NCBI GenBank assembly: GCA_039024315.1
Contig: JBCCQN010000158.1
Coordinates: 1 to 19,118, forward strand
Source of the DNA: JBCAWW01 sp039024315
GTDB lineage: Bacteria; Bacteroidota; Bacteroidia; J057
Direction of reading: 5' to 3'
DNA: 19,118 nucleotides
The notes under the pieces are model-generated. The model saw only the letters and a program-made list of their open reading frames with translations. It was not told the DNA's origin and searched no databases. Made by a program: the position numbers and the translations under genes. This document shows, one piece after another, positions 1-9,300 of the stretch (its first letter is position 1; every line of letters starts with the position of its first letter).

Positions 1-44
1 AAGCTTTCGGGATACTTTCTGCTCTTTAATTAGCATTTACCATT

Positions 45-83
45 GGGTACACCTTGGGCTGAGAGGCAGGGTGTGCCCTTTTT
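45..83 (+). terminator. Rho-independent terminator of an upstream + strand gene
   Basis: GGGTACACC (45-53) pairs with GGTGTGCCC (70-78), giving nine pairs including one T·G, followed directly by TTTTT (79-83) and a second T-run at 85-89. No coding region before it is visible, so it probably ends a + strand gene lying left of the window. Confidence 0.7.
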
Positions 84-91
84 CTTTTTCC

Positions 92-207
92 GCTGCGCGG
101 AACGTTTGTCCCTAGCGGCCTATGTAATACGCCGCTACTAGTAAATTGCCCCCATTGTAGGTGCGCGCAGGCATGCCGCACCTAGGGAGATAAGCGTTCT
201 GCGCAGC
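92..207 (+). other. Highly structured intergenic element (predicted three-way junction)
   Basis: The outer arms 92-110 and 189-207 pair over 19 consecutive positions, with three G·U pairs (99/200, 105/194, 108/191); two more pairs form past a bulged A188. Immediately inside lies a perfect 7-bp hairpin, TAGCGGC (113-119) with GCCGCTA (131-137). A second hairpin, TAGGTGCG (158-165) with CGCACCTA (177-184), is extended by GCA/TGC around a GGCA loop. The three helices are sterically compatible and form a junction with a single-stranded stretch at 138-157. The wobble pairs are G·U only when read as + strand RNA, which hints that the transcript is the + strand. No start codon with a sensible frame is apparent. 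It could be a structured RNA, or a small palindromic mobile element with terminal inverted repeats. The folding is read by eye. Confidence 0.5.
187..203 (+). repeat. Dispersed 17-bp repeat, copy A
   Basis: GAGATAAGCGTTCTGCG, identical to copies at 16033-16049 (minus) and 19094-19110 (+). This copy forms most of the right arm of the structured element at 92-207. A degenerate inverted copy (GCTGCGCGGAACGTTT, 92-107) makes the left arm. Confidence 0.8.
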
Positions 208-213
208 AGTAAC

Positions 214-248
214 AAAAAAAAGAAGCGGATAACCTATGGCTACCCGCT
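214..248 (-). terminator. Rho-independent terminator of the TonB-receptor/beta-helix operon
   Basis: On the minus strand AGCGGGTAG (248-240) pairs with TTATCCGCT (232-224), nine pairs with two wobbles. An eight-T run follows, seen as A's at 214-221. It begins 24 nt beyond the stop codon of the beta-helix gene, so it fits the end of the minus strand operon. Confidence 0.7.
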
Positions 249-271
249 ACCAAAAAAAACTTACTATAAAT

Positions 272-1870
272 CTATTGAATAATCACCTTTTGGGTCATGA
301 ATCCAGCTTTGGTTTCTAGCTTCAAGAAGTAGATACCAGCCCCTAAGCCCTTGGCTTGCCAATTGACGCTATGCTGACCGGCAGCATAATAATCATTGGC
401 CAAAGTGCTCACGACGCGACCACTGATATCGAAGACTCTGAGGTTTGCGGCACCTGGTTCACTCAGTTCAAAAGAAATCTCTGTATGAGCTCTAAATGGA
501 TTTGGCGCTGCTTTTAGACCTAAATTTTGATTTAAATCTTCGATCCCAGTACCAAACTCATCAGGGATGGTCAAGCCTTGGCAACCAAGTGTGTATCCGA
601 TAGAACCACCATGCGTAGCAGCACTAGCCGAAGCGGAATTTTCATCATAGCAAGGATCAAATTCGCTGAATTTAAATAGGTTACCAAAGTCTCGATCTCC
701 ACCCGCAAAGGCACTATCCTGTACGATGAAGTCAAACATATCAGTTGCCGCAGGATCGGCATAAAGGTCCTCGATGTATTGAGTGATATTGATCGGCACA
801 TTGTTGAGACTGATGACTTCTTCGAAGAACGCATTAGTCGTATCTGCGCCAAGCGCATCTTTGACTAAGTCAGACAAGATAGCAGGACGATCCACAGAAT
901 CATGTAAAGCCCAAACATCAACTACATCCTGAGTCCAATAGATATTATTGTTGGCGATGAACAACTCTGTAGTAGGAGTTAGCGTGTCGAGGGTCACAAT
1001 CTTATGCGCTTCATTATCTGGTTGATTTTGCTCATCGGTCAAAGCAGGTGTTGTACCTAACATCATAGGATTGATCATGAGGTTGTTGGTGATACGGGCA
1101 CTCTCAACCCAGCGAAGCTGGAAGCAGCCATGGCGGCCAGCGACATTGAAGATTGTATTGTTGTCAAAAGCGATATATCCATGAGCAGCAGTACCACCTT
1201 GACTACGGAAAACGCGGTCCACGATATTGTGAATGATAGAGTTTCTTACGATCAGGGTATCAAAGACAAAGTTACGAGAGTCCACGCCTCTACCGTTTCC
1301 TTCTAAGATAAAGCGATTGCCGCCATTGCGAAGGACGCAGTTATTAATGAAGCATTTTACATTATTGGCGCGTAGCTGGACAAAACCACCGCGGTCTTTT
1401 TCGATGATACAGTCAGTAGCGCGGAAGGTGGTACTATCGCCTAGGATACGAATTTTGCCCCAATCATGATTTTCACCAGGTCCCTTTTCTCCAGAGATGA
1501 TCCAAATATTGGTGAGGGTAACGTCTCCTTCAGGGCGCATGATGTCTGGATAAGTGCCTGTTGCGTTAGGGACACGAGTCAAAACGGGCTTGAGATCAGT
1601 ATTACTCAAGTCTGTAGCTTTAATCTGCAAGGGCCAATTTTTTTTGTTGACGATACGGCCGGTGGTAATGTAAACACCACCATTGTCTAGGGTGTAAATC
1701 GTATTTTCATCGACACGATCACCGGAGGCAGTAGTATCACCCATGATGATAGGGAAGATATCAACAAAGTTGCCGGTCATGGCGGGGATATTGACTGTAC
1801 GTTGGGCTTGGACACTGCTCAGTGCAAATAAGCAGAGCAAAAAGCAGCCAATAGAGTAGTTAAGTCTCAT
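272..1870 (-). CDS. Secreted right-handed beta-helix protein with T9SS type A sorting domain (candidate polysaccharide lyase)
   Basis: A 532-aa protein with a signal peptide (residues 1-22, hydrophobic core then VQAQ). The central region, about residues 60-320, has repeated short beta strands with Asn-rich turns (INNCVLRNGG, FDNNTIFNV, ITNNLMINP, FIANNNIYW), the pattern of a parallel beta-helix as in pectate and alginate lyases. Residues about 447-532 form a T9SS type A sorting domain: AAPNPF, then VFDISGRVV, then GIYFLKLETKAG with a basic/hydrophobic end. It should therefore cross the outer membrane and be released or anchored at the surface. It starts 48 nt after the stop of the TonB-dependent receptor on the same strand and is probably co-transcribed with it. 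No PL1, PL6 or PL9 active-site signature could be recognised, so the lyase role is inferred from fold and neighbours. DUF4957/DUF5123-type domains are a possible match. A carbohydrate-binding or epimerase role is an alternative. Confidence 0.8.
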   Translation of the reverse strand: MRLNYSIGCFLLCLFALSSVQAQRTVNIPAMTGNFVDIFPIIMGDTTASGDRVDENTIYTLDNGGVYITTGRIVNKKNWPLQIKATDLSNTDLKPVLTRVPNATGTYPDIMRPEGDVTLTNIWIISGEKGPGENHDWGKIRILGDSTTFRATDCIIEKDRGGFVQLRANNVKCFINNCVLRNGGNRFILEGNGRGVDSRNFVFDTLIVRNSIIHNIVDRVFRSQGGTAAHGYIAFDNNTIFNVAGRHGCFQLRWVESARITNNLMINPMMLGTTPALTDEQNQPDNEAHKIVTLDTLTPTTELFIANNNIYWTQDVVDVWALHDSVDRPAILSDLVKDALGADTTNAFFEEVISLNNVPINITQYIEDLYADPAATDMFDFIVQDSAFAGGDRDFGNLFKFSEFDPCYDENSASASAATHGGSIGYTLGCQGLTIPDEFGTGIEDLNQNLGLKAAPNPFRAHTEISFELSEPGAANLRVFDISGRVVSTLANDYYAAGQHSVNWQAKGLGAGIYFLKLETKAGFMTQKVIIQ

Positions 1871-1918
1871 CTTGAAATAGGTTTAGGTTATGGAAAATTT
1901 ATTGGGAACAGTAGTAGT

Positions 1919-4822
1919 CTAATTATTGGGGAGGATCTTGAATTGCAGACCTACAGTAGCCGTAAATCCAAAAGTCTGGATAGTACTGAGGTAGTCAGGA
2001 TTGCGGACAAAAGAGATATCCTGCTGGTTGGTGATATTGTTGAAGTTCAAGAAAGCAGTCCAGTTTTCACCAAAGCCTTGTCTGATAGAGGCATCCCAGC
2101 GCCAAAACTCCAAGGTGAAGCGATCAAAGTCCTTATTGAGCGAATAGCCACTAGCTTTGGTTCCTTGGTATATACCAGATATCCTAGCCGAGAACTTGTT
2201 GATGTCATAGCCAATCGAAAGATTGAAAATATGGGGCGACTGGCTGAGCATCTCCACCTCTCTCACCTCGGTGCTATAGGTTGTTTCGATAATAGGAGGG
2301 ATCTGACTAACTAATTTGGTTTCTGAAATCTGGAAGAATGCTTGTGTCTGAGAATAAAGTCGCGAATAATTGGTGTTGATTACGATACCATTAAATGGCT
2401 TGGGTAAGAAGCCTAAATTGGTTTGTAAATCGATCTCATACCCAAATACTCGGGAGCTCTCAAGATTGGAGTAAGTAGAGAGGTTATATCCTCGAAAATC
2501 GTCCCAGCCATATTGTTCGGCGGTTTCTTGGTCTGAGAGGTTGACCTCGAAGGGGAAGAAAATATCATTGACTTGTTTATAAAAGCCCCCTATGGTAAGC
2601 AGACCTAGCGTGCCTTTGTAAGCCGAGAAGTGAAGGTCATAGTTGGTCGCCTTCGCATGTCTCAGGTTAGGATTCCCAGTATTTATATCCAAGCTGGTAT
2701 TATTTATTTGGGTACGCGGAGTGATAAAGGCAAAATCCGGACGAGCTAAGGTCTGAGAGTACGATAGACGAATGTCGAGCCAATCAACTGGTTTATACTT
2801 GATATGTAGATGTGGCAAAAATTCACCATACTGCTGAAAGGTTGTAGTATCTCTAATATCTCCATTGACGCCGTATCGTCCATTTGCGGTGGAAAAGCCA
2901 GCCGAATAGGTATTATCAGAATATTCATAGCGGAAGCCTGGAATAATGGTCAGCTTATCCTGATATTTGATTTTGATCATGGCATAGCCCGCAGTGATAG
3001 ATTCTGCTACTTGGTAATTGTCTACCAAGGCAAAACGGTTGTTATTGAGGATCGGGAGCTGGGATTCGTACCAAGCTCGGATAATATTAGGATCAAGATT
3101 AGCGAATAAGGTTTGTTCTACTCCATTCTCATCCACAAATAAAGGAGAAGCTCCCTGTGATAAGAAAGTACCAATACCAATTAAGTTGGGGTTGGTTGGC
3201 AGGGTAACGATTGCGCCATCTGCGGCTGTAAATCTTTCCGAAGCACTACTCGTAAAGGCCCCACCTAGGTAATAGAAATTTTCCGTTAAACGTTCGACAT
3301 CACGTCTTCGATCGATTTGGTAATACTTACCGCCAAATTTCACTTCGGCAGTCAGCTTCTTACCTAATTTTACAGGAATGGCGAAATTCGCTAGGGCTGT
3401 GATGGTATTTTCAAAAGTCGAGGTGTTGTTGTACTCACCTCCTACGAGATTGGTCTCTGAAATATCGGGTGTTGCCGCATCGAAGTAGTTGCGCGGATGT
3501 GATTCCTGATTTAGTTCATCATCAAACTGATTTTTAGTATCACTAAAGCTAATTACATAGTTATAAGGTGTCCTACCTTGCGAAAACGAATTTGCCAGGC
3601 TCCAATCAGCGATTAACCAATTAAAATTATGATTTCCGCTCAATGTCCCAGAGAAAAGAGAAAGGTCATTTTCGATTCCCTGACCACGATGGTCGATAGA
3701 AGGATTAGAAGGATTATAGCTTTCTGAAACTCTAAACTGGTCTCGGTCCGTACGGCTATAAACACCAAATAAGGTGATACTGTGTTTGGGATTGATAGCA
3801 TAGTCTAGGGACAAACTCGCATTGTAGCGTCGGCGGATTTCGGTACGATCTTCCAGTCTGAGTTGACTACCTAGTATTTCCGTATTATTGAGAGAGTCGG
3901 TTGGTCCTTGTCGCCAGCTATTAGTCAAAAAATCTCCGCTACGATTAAAGCGCTCGACGCTTCCCTGCGCAATCGTGCCCACTTTCTTATTGAAGAAGCG
4001 ATTGCTAGCCTGAATCACTCCCTTATAATCACGAAATTGCTCCGCTAGGTCATTGTAGCCCCAAAGGCCTTTGGTCATCAAGCGAAAGCCCTCGGGAGCT
4101 TTGCGTAGCCTGAGGTTGACCGTTCCGCCAACGGCTTCCGCATCCATATCAGGCAGCGGTGATTTAAATACCTCAATCGCATCCAGCAATTCTGGTGCAA
4201 TGAGAGACAAATCAACCGAGCGATCAGTACTAGAATTGGAAGGCAATCTTACGCCATTTACCGTAATGGCGCTAAACTTAGGTTCCATCCCTCGGATGGC
4301 TACTTTTTGCCCTTCACCACCGCTTCTACTCAAAGCTACCCCAGGCAAACGTCCGATAGCTTCGGCTGCATTTACATCAGGTAGCTCTTGGATACGGTCA
4401 GAAGAAACAATATTTGCGATCTTGTCACTCGCAAGCTGTTGGTTGATCGCTTCCGTTTGACCGCGACGCTGGGTCGAAATCACGACCACATCCCCTTCTA
4501 CATAGCCTGGGACTAGCTTTACTGTTATCAAACTTACTTCGCCCGCTTTGACCTCAGTACTGACTGTTTGAGATTCGTAGCCGAGATAGTTTACGACAAC
4601 TTCTTGGGTACCGGCCTCAACATTGGTGATTGTAAACTCACCATTGATATCTGAGTTGGTGCCTTGAGCCCGATTTGACGCCAAGTAAACAGTGGCACCA
4701 ACCAAAACTCCTTTTTCATCGGATACTTTACCACTAATACTGCCAAGTTGAGCCATCGCGAGGCTCTGGAAACCCATCAGTAATAGTAAAGTAATTACGC
4801 TTGTAGATAGCTTGAACTTCAT
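1919..4822 (-). CDS. TonB-dependent outer-membrane receptor with CarboxypepD_reg-like domain
   Basis: A 967-aa protein with a signal peptide ending at about A24 (LAMA|QLGSISG). A carboxypeptidase-regulatory-like beta-sandwich follows (residues 27-105: GKVSDEKGVLVGATV, then GEFTITNVEAGTQEVVVNYLGY). The plug, about 130-240, carries ELPDVNAAEAIGRLPGV, the IRGMEPKFSAITVNG stretch and DMDAEAVGGTVNL. The 22-strand barrel runs from about 255 to the aromatic/hydrophobic end VGLQFKIL. The plug signatures resemble the TonB-Xanth-Caul type of receptor (TIGR01782) more than SusC, and no SusD lipoprotein gene is adjacent, which agrees with that. The likely role is TonB/ExbBD-driven import of oligosaccharides released at the surface, with the downstream beta-helix protein as operon partner. 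The divergent GH88 gene and the HTCS point to a uronic-acid-containing substrate. The specificity cannot be read from the sequence. Confidence 0.93.
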   Translation of the reverse strand: MKFKLSTSVITLLLLMGFQSLAMAQLGSISGKVSDEKGVLVGATVYLASNRAQGTNSDINGEFTITNVEAGTQEVVVNYLGYESQTVSTEVKAGEVSLITVKLVPGYVEGDVVVISTQRRGQTEAINQQLASDKIANIVSSDRIQELPDVNAAEAIGRLPGVALSRSGGEGQKVAIRGMEPKFSAITVNGVRLPSNSSTDRSVDLSLIAPELLDAIEVFKSPLPDMDAEAVGGTVNLRLRKAPEGFRLMTKGLWGYNDLAEQFRDYKGVIQASNRFFNKKVGTIAQGSVERFNRSGDFLTNSWRQGPTDSLNNTEILGSQLRLEDRTEIRRRYNASLSLDYAINPKHSITLFGVYSRTDRDQFRVSESYNPSNPSIDHRGQGIENDLSLFSGTLSGNHNFNWLIADWSLANSFSQGRTPYNYVISFSDTKNQFDDELNQESHPRNYFDAATPDISETNLVGGEYNNTSTFENTITALANFAIPVKLGKKLTAEVKFGGKYYQIDRRRDVERLTENFYYLGGAFTSSASERFTAADGAIVTLPTNPNLIGIGTFLSQGASPLFVDENGVEQTLFANLDPNIIRAWYESQLPILNNNRFALVDNYQVAESITAGYAMIKIKYQDKLTIIPGFRYEYSDNTYSAGFSTANGRYGVNGDIRDTTTFQQYGEFLPHLHIKYKPVDWLDIRLSYSQTLARPDFAFITPRTQINNTSLDINTGNPNLRHAKATNYDLHFSAYKGTLGLLTIGGFYKQVNDIFFPFEVNLSDQETAEQYGWDDFRGYNLSTYSNLESSRVFGYEIDLQTNLGFLPKPFNGIVINTNYSRLYSQTQAFFQISETKLVSQIPPIIETTYSTEVREVEMLSQSPHIFNLSIGYDINKFSARISGIYQGTKASGYSLNKDFDRFTLEFWRWDASIRQGFGENWTAFLNFNNITNQQDISFVRNPDYLSTIQTFGFTATVGLQFKILPNN

Positions 4823-5074
4823 GATTTAGTAGCATTATAGTAGTCGAGGCCTGATGAGCTAAATATGGTGCTTATTCCTAAAGCTTAGGAGGAAAATAGT
4901 CACCAAAGAGTGCGAGATTCGTCTCGATTATCCTTTCTGAGACGCTGTGAGGCCAATTTTTATAAAATATGATTCCAATTAGACAATTGTCCCCCCGATC
5001 CTAGATTTTCCTTCAAAGGCATATCAATAGCTTGAGAATCATTATTTATTCTCAAACACTAAGGCTTATTTCTT
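4823..5074. promoter_or_regulatory. Divergent promoter region between TonB receptor and GH88 genes
   Basis: This 252-bp gap separates divergently transcribed genes and should hold both promoters. It is AT-rich with an especially AT-rich block at about 4957-4981. It holds two inverted repeats: CGTCTC/GAGACG (4920-4925/4939-4944) and the perfect 8-bp repeat at 5032-5055, listed separately. No clean TANNTTTG box could be placed on either strand, so start points are not called. It is the most likely place for the HTCS output domain to bind, by analogy with HTCS-controlled polysaccharide loci. Confidence 0.5.
5032..5055 (+). promoter_or_regulatory. Perfect 8-bp inverted repeat upstream of the GH88 gene
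   Basis: TTGAGAAT (5032-5039) and ATTCTCAA (5048-5055) with an 8-nt AT-rich spacer, ending 19 bp before the GH88 start codon. It is either a dyad operator or a 5' leader hairpin. Its left half continues as TGAGAATC, which recurs at 10523-10530, 28 bp before kduI. Confidence 0.4.
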
Positions 5075-6310
5075 ATGTGCCTCCCTACTGCTTATCCCTT
5101 TGCCCTGCTGCTTATTATGATGCTTGCTGCTTGTGCTCCTGCGACTGAGCCTACTAAGCAACTTTCTCAAGTCCAAATCGAAGAACGTCTCAAAAGCCTT
5201 AGTGAACTTAGCCTCAAGCGGGCCCAATCTCTGCCCATAGATTCGCTTAATATTCCCCGTTCTCTCAATCCAGATGGGAGCTTACACGGTACCAAGTCCC
5301 GCTCTTGGACGAGTGGTTTTTATCCTGGTACGCTATGGCAGTTGTATGGATTTAGTAAGGATCAAGAATTGATGGATCTAGCGCAGCAGTGGACGGCATT
5401 TGTAGCTAAGGAGCAGTTTGATACCCATACTCACGATCTTGGTTTTAAGATATATTGCTCTTTTGGGCAGGGATTAGCCTATGCAGACAAAGCCCAATAC
5501 GAAAAGATCATTCTACAAGCGTCTCGGACCTTGATCCAACGCTACAATCCGAAGATCGGTGCCATCCGCAGTTGGGATTTTAATCAAGATCGCTGGCAGT
5601 TTCCCGTGATCATCGACAATATGATGAATCTTGAAATGCTTTTTGAGGCTGAAAAGCTGAGCCAAGAAGAAAATTTTGCCAAAATCGCTCTGCAGCATGC
5701 GATGACCACCTATCAAAATCATTTTCGCGACGATCACTCTTCTTTCCACGTTGTTTCTTATGATACCATCCTCGCGGAGCCACATATCCGCCAGACTCAC
5801 CAAGGCGTAGCGGATAATTCTGCTTGGGCGCGGGGGCAGGCTTGGGGATTGTACGGATTTACCCTGGCCTATCGCTACACCCAAAACAAGACCTTTTTAG
5901 CCCAAGCACAACAGATAGCTGCTTTCATGTTTGAACACCCCAATATGCCTCAAGATTTGATTCCTTATTGGGATTTTGATGCCCCCAATATTCCGCATGA
6001 GATTAGAGATGTTTCTGCTGCTGCGGTGGCTGCCTCTGCTTTGATTGAGCTCTCTCAGTTTAGTGGGGCCTCCTTCGGAGAACGCTACCTCGCATGGGCT
6101 GATAAAATCTTGGTTTCTCTCCAGCAGCCAAAATACCAAAGCTCCCTAGGCCCTTTTATCCTCGCTCATTCGGCGGGTAATGTACCCGATAGCTCTGAAG
6201 TGGATGTGCCGATTGTTTACGCAGACTATTATTATGTCGAAGCCCTGCTTCGTCGTCTCGAGCTGCACACTACAAAAAAAGAACCTTCCGTCAAACTCAG
6301 CCGCTATTGA
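5075..6310 (+). CDS. GH88 unsaturated glucuronyl hydrolase, lipoprotein
   Basis: A 411-aa protein of the GH88 (alpha/alpha)6-barrel family, which hydrates the C4=C5 double bond of terminal unsaturated uronic acid in lyase-made oligosaccharides and so releases 5-keto-4-deoxyuronate. Diagnostic motifs are WTSGFYPG (78-85), THDLGF with D121, IIDNMMNL with D181, and HQGVADNSAWARGQAWG. D121 and D181 lie 60 residues apart, matching the D88/D149 catalytic pair of the Bacillus enzyme. The N-terminus is a lipoprotein signal with lipobox LAAC (C20), so the enzyme should be membrane-anchored and periplasmic or surface-facing. The length is usual for the family once the signal is allowed for. It is transcribed away from the TonB receptor, and its stop overlaps the end of the HTCS gene on the other strand. 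The product is the direct substrate of KduI encoded at 10558, which ties the two units together. The polymer (glycosaminoglycan, ulvan or other) is undetermined. Confidence 0.93.
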   Translation: MCLPTAYPFALLLIMMLAACAPATEPTKQLSQVQIEERLKSLSELSLKRAQSLPIDSLNIPRSLNPDGSLHGTKSRSWTSGFYPGTLWQLYGFSKDQELMDLAQQWTAFVAKEQFDTHTHDLGFKIYCSFGQGLAYADKAQYEKIILQASRTLIQRYNPKIGAIRSWDFNQDRWQFPVIIDNMMNLEMLFEAEKLSQEENFAKIALQHAMTTYQNHFRDDHSSFHVVSYDTILAEPHIRQTHQGVADNSAWARGQAWGLYGFTLAYRYTQNKTFLAQAQQIAAFMFEHPNMPQDLIPYWDFDAPNIPHEIRDVSAAAVAASALIELSQFSGASFGERYLAWADKILVSLQQPKYQSSLGPFILAHSAGNVPDSSEVDVPIVYADYYYVEALLRRLELHTTKKEPSVKLSRY

Positions 6311-9300
6311 GATTCGGTAGATAGCCCCTTTTGTTTTTCGCTATGTGTACGCGCGTACTCACTAGGAGTCATTCTGTGCTCCTTCTGAAACACCTTGCTG
6401 AAGTACCTAGGATCTCTAAAGCCTACAAGGTAGGCAATTTCTGAGATGCCCAAACCTCCCTTTTCCAGCAATTGCACTGCCCGTTTGAGGCGAATGCTCT
6501 TCAAAAAGTTATTGGGCGTTTGACCGGTCAAAGCCTTGACTTTGGAAAACAATAGGGGACGGCTCACTGCCAACTCATCGGCAAATGATTCCATATTGAA
6601 ATCTGGATTGCCGAGCTGCTTCTCGCAGGTATCCATGAGATTACTCAAAAAGCGTTCATCTGCGGTCGTAACACTCACTTCCTTGGGATTAAAGTCTCGC
6701 GTTCTCGCGAAGCGATCCCATAACAAATGCCTCACCTTAAGTTGATTGCGAACTTTCAGACGCAGTTCCTGAGAGCTAAATGGCTTGGTGATAAAATCAT
6801 CGGCCCCCGTTTCTAAGCCCTCAATGCGAAATATCATTGCCGTCCTCGCTGTCAACAGCAATACTGGGATATGGCTGGTGTTGAGATCGGTTTTGATTTG
6901 AGTACAGAAGGAGATACCGTCCATCTTTGGCATCATCACATCACTGATGATCAGGTCCGGTAATTGCTCGCGTGCGAGGGTGTAGCCCTCGACCCCATTT
7001 TCGGCAAGGAGCAGGCGATATTCGCCAGCAAATATCTGCTCAATATAGGCCCGCACTTCTGGGTTATCTTCAACCACTAAAATCGTGGCTTCGCTGGTAG
7101 TTTGGGCTTTTGATCCTTTGAGAGGAGCTGGGGTTAGAGTGGGGTAGTGTGAGCTGTCCTCACTATTACGAAAGTCATTTAACAGGTCCATAGGATCAAA
7201 ATGTGCCTTACCCATAGGAATGCGCACAAGAAAGGTGCTACCAGTTTTGCCATCGCTTTGGATTTCGATTTGGGCGCTGTGTAGCTCCAATAACTGCCGA
7301 GTATAGGCCAATCCTATTCCGATGCCATCTGTGTTTTGCTGCTTCGCAGAACGCTCAAAGAAGCGTTCGAAAATTTGCTCATGCAAGTCTGGCGCAATGC
7401 CTGGGCCTGTATCTTTAATCTTGACCTCGAGATTATTACCCTTGCGCCTGATAATTACGGAAATTTGTCCACCCCTAGGGGTGAATTTAAAGGCATTGGA
7501 GAGCAAGTTATAGAACACTTTCTCCATTTTATCGCGATCATACCAGAGCAAATATTCCTCCGCCTCAGTATCAAATTGATAACTAATATCTTGGCGTTGG
7601 GCGAGGCCCAAAAAAGAAAGATATACCTCTCGCAAAAAGCGCACAAAATTGCCTTGGGCAGCCTCAACCTGCCGATGCTCTGCTTCTAGTTTGCGAAAGT
7701 CCAATAGTTGGTTGACCAAGCTGAGCAAGCGTTGAGCATTACGTTCTACCGCATAGAGCTGCTTTTGTACTTTGGCGCTTAGTTCTTGAGTGGCGATCAG
7801 GTCCTGCAGGGGTCCAATGATCAAGGTTAGCGGCGTACGAAACTCATGCGTGATATTGGTGAAAAAGCGCAGCTTGGTTTGATAGGCTTCCTCTTGTTTT
7901 TGTTTGGTGATTTTTTCCAGCTGATAGGAATGCCGCAATCTCACAAAGCGGATAATAGCAAAGGTGAGCAGACTAAGGCTCACTATGTAGAGCAAATATG
8001 CCCACCATGTCCGCCAAGGTGGAGGGCTCACTACAATGCGAATCTGTCGTTCTACGGGATTCCAGATTCCTTCATTATTAGCCCCCTTGACATGAAATAC
8101 ATATTCGCCCTCTTTTTGAATCGTATAAGTCGCTGACTGTTGGCCGACCCGATACTGCCAGTCATTGTCGATCCCGTCCATCTTGTAGGCATACTGATTG
8201 CCCTGTGGATTGGAGTAGTCCAAAGCCGAAAATTGTAAGGTAAAATTGGCCTCCTTATATCCAAAACGTAGCGTCTCTGTATGATTGATGGAGTGAGCAA
8301 GTAAGCCGTTAGGCTTTGCCTCAACATTTTGATTTTGAACCTGAAGGCCGGTAAATACGATGGGAGGTACAAAAGTATTGAGGCTAATATCTTCGGGGCT
8401 AAAAAGGGTAAAACCATCTGTACTCCCAAATAAGAGTTCGCCCTTACGAGTTTTGGCGTAGGCATTAAAATTGAATTCAAGTTCTTCGAGGCCATTGGTA
8501 TAGCTATAGCTAGAAAATGTCTCTCTAACCGGAGAGAAGCGCGCAATACCATTATTGGTGCTGAGCCAGATATAGCCATCATCGTCCTTGAGAATCCCAA
8601 ATACCGAGTTCCCAGTTAATCCGTCTTCGGTAGTATAATGTTTGAAGGAACCATCGGCTTTATTGAGATAGTAAAGGCCGTGATTGAAGGTGCCAATCCA
8701 GATGCCAAGACTGTCCGTTGCCCGAAGGGAATATACCTTAACTTGGGGCAAAAATTGCTGAAAGGAAAGCGTTTCTGGTTCGCGACCTTGCATGAGGCAG
8801 AGACCTTTTTCAGTACCAGCCCATATATCGCCTTGACGGTCTTTATGCAAAACTCGGACATCATTATTTGGAAGGCTATGGACATTATTGGGATCGGATT
8901 TTAGATGAGAGATATCTCCTGTCCTCAGATCTAGGCGGTCAATGCCGCCGGAATAGACTGCTAGCCATAAATAGGGCCCTTCTCTCAGGATGCTGTAAAC
9001 ATTATTTTCTCCTAAAGATTTGGGGTTGTCTGCTTCACGCTGAAATTGTTTGACTCGTTTAGTCCGTAAATCAACCAGATTGAGCCCAAATTGATAAGTA
9101 CCCACCCAAAGGGAGTCGCCATCTAGCAACAAGCTTTTGATATTGAGGCCGCTAATGCCCTCCTGTCCCTCCGCGCGAGGTTTAAATTGTTGGAACTTGC
9201 CGGCTTGCCGGTCAAAATAATTGAGGCCTCCGCCCTCAGTCCCAATCCAGAGATTGCCTTCTGGTGTTTCGGCAAAAGAACTGATGACATCATTGCTCAA

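Noticed and set aside
92..207. Integron attC-like site, because of the long imperfect palindrome
   Set aside because: The core GTTRRRY and its complement are not found at the arms, and no integrase or cassette array is present.
4886..4900. AGGAGG on the + strand as a ribosome-binding site
   Set aside because: No start codon with an open frame follows at a usable distance, and this phylum rarely relies on such sites.
8052..8600. Long antisense-side open frame within the HTCS gene (182 aa), and a similar one at 14956-15549
   Set aside because: They lie within strongly supported genes in another frame and show no domain pattern or signal sequence.
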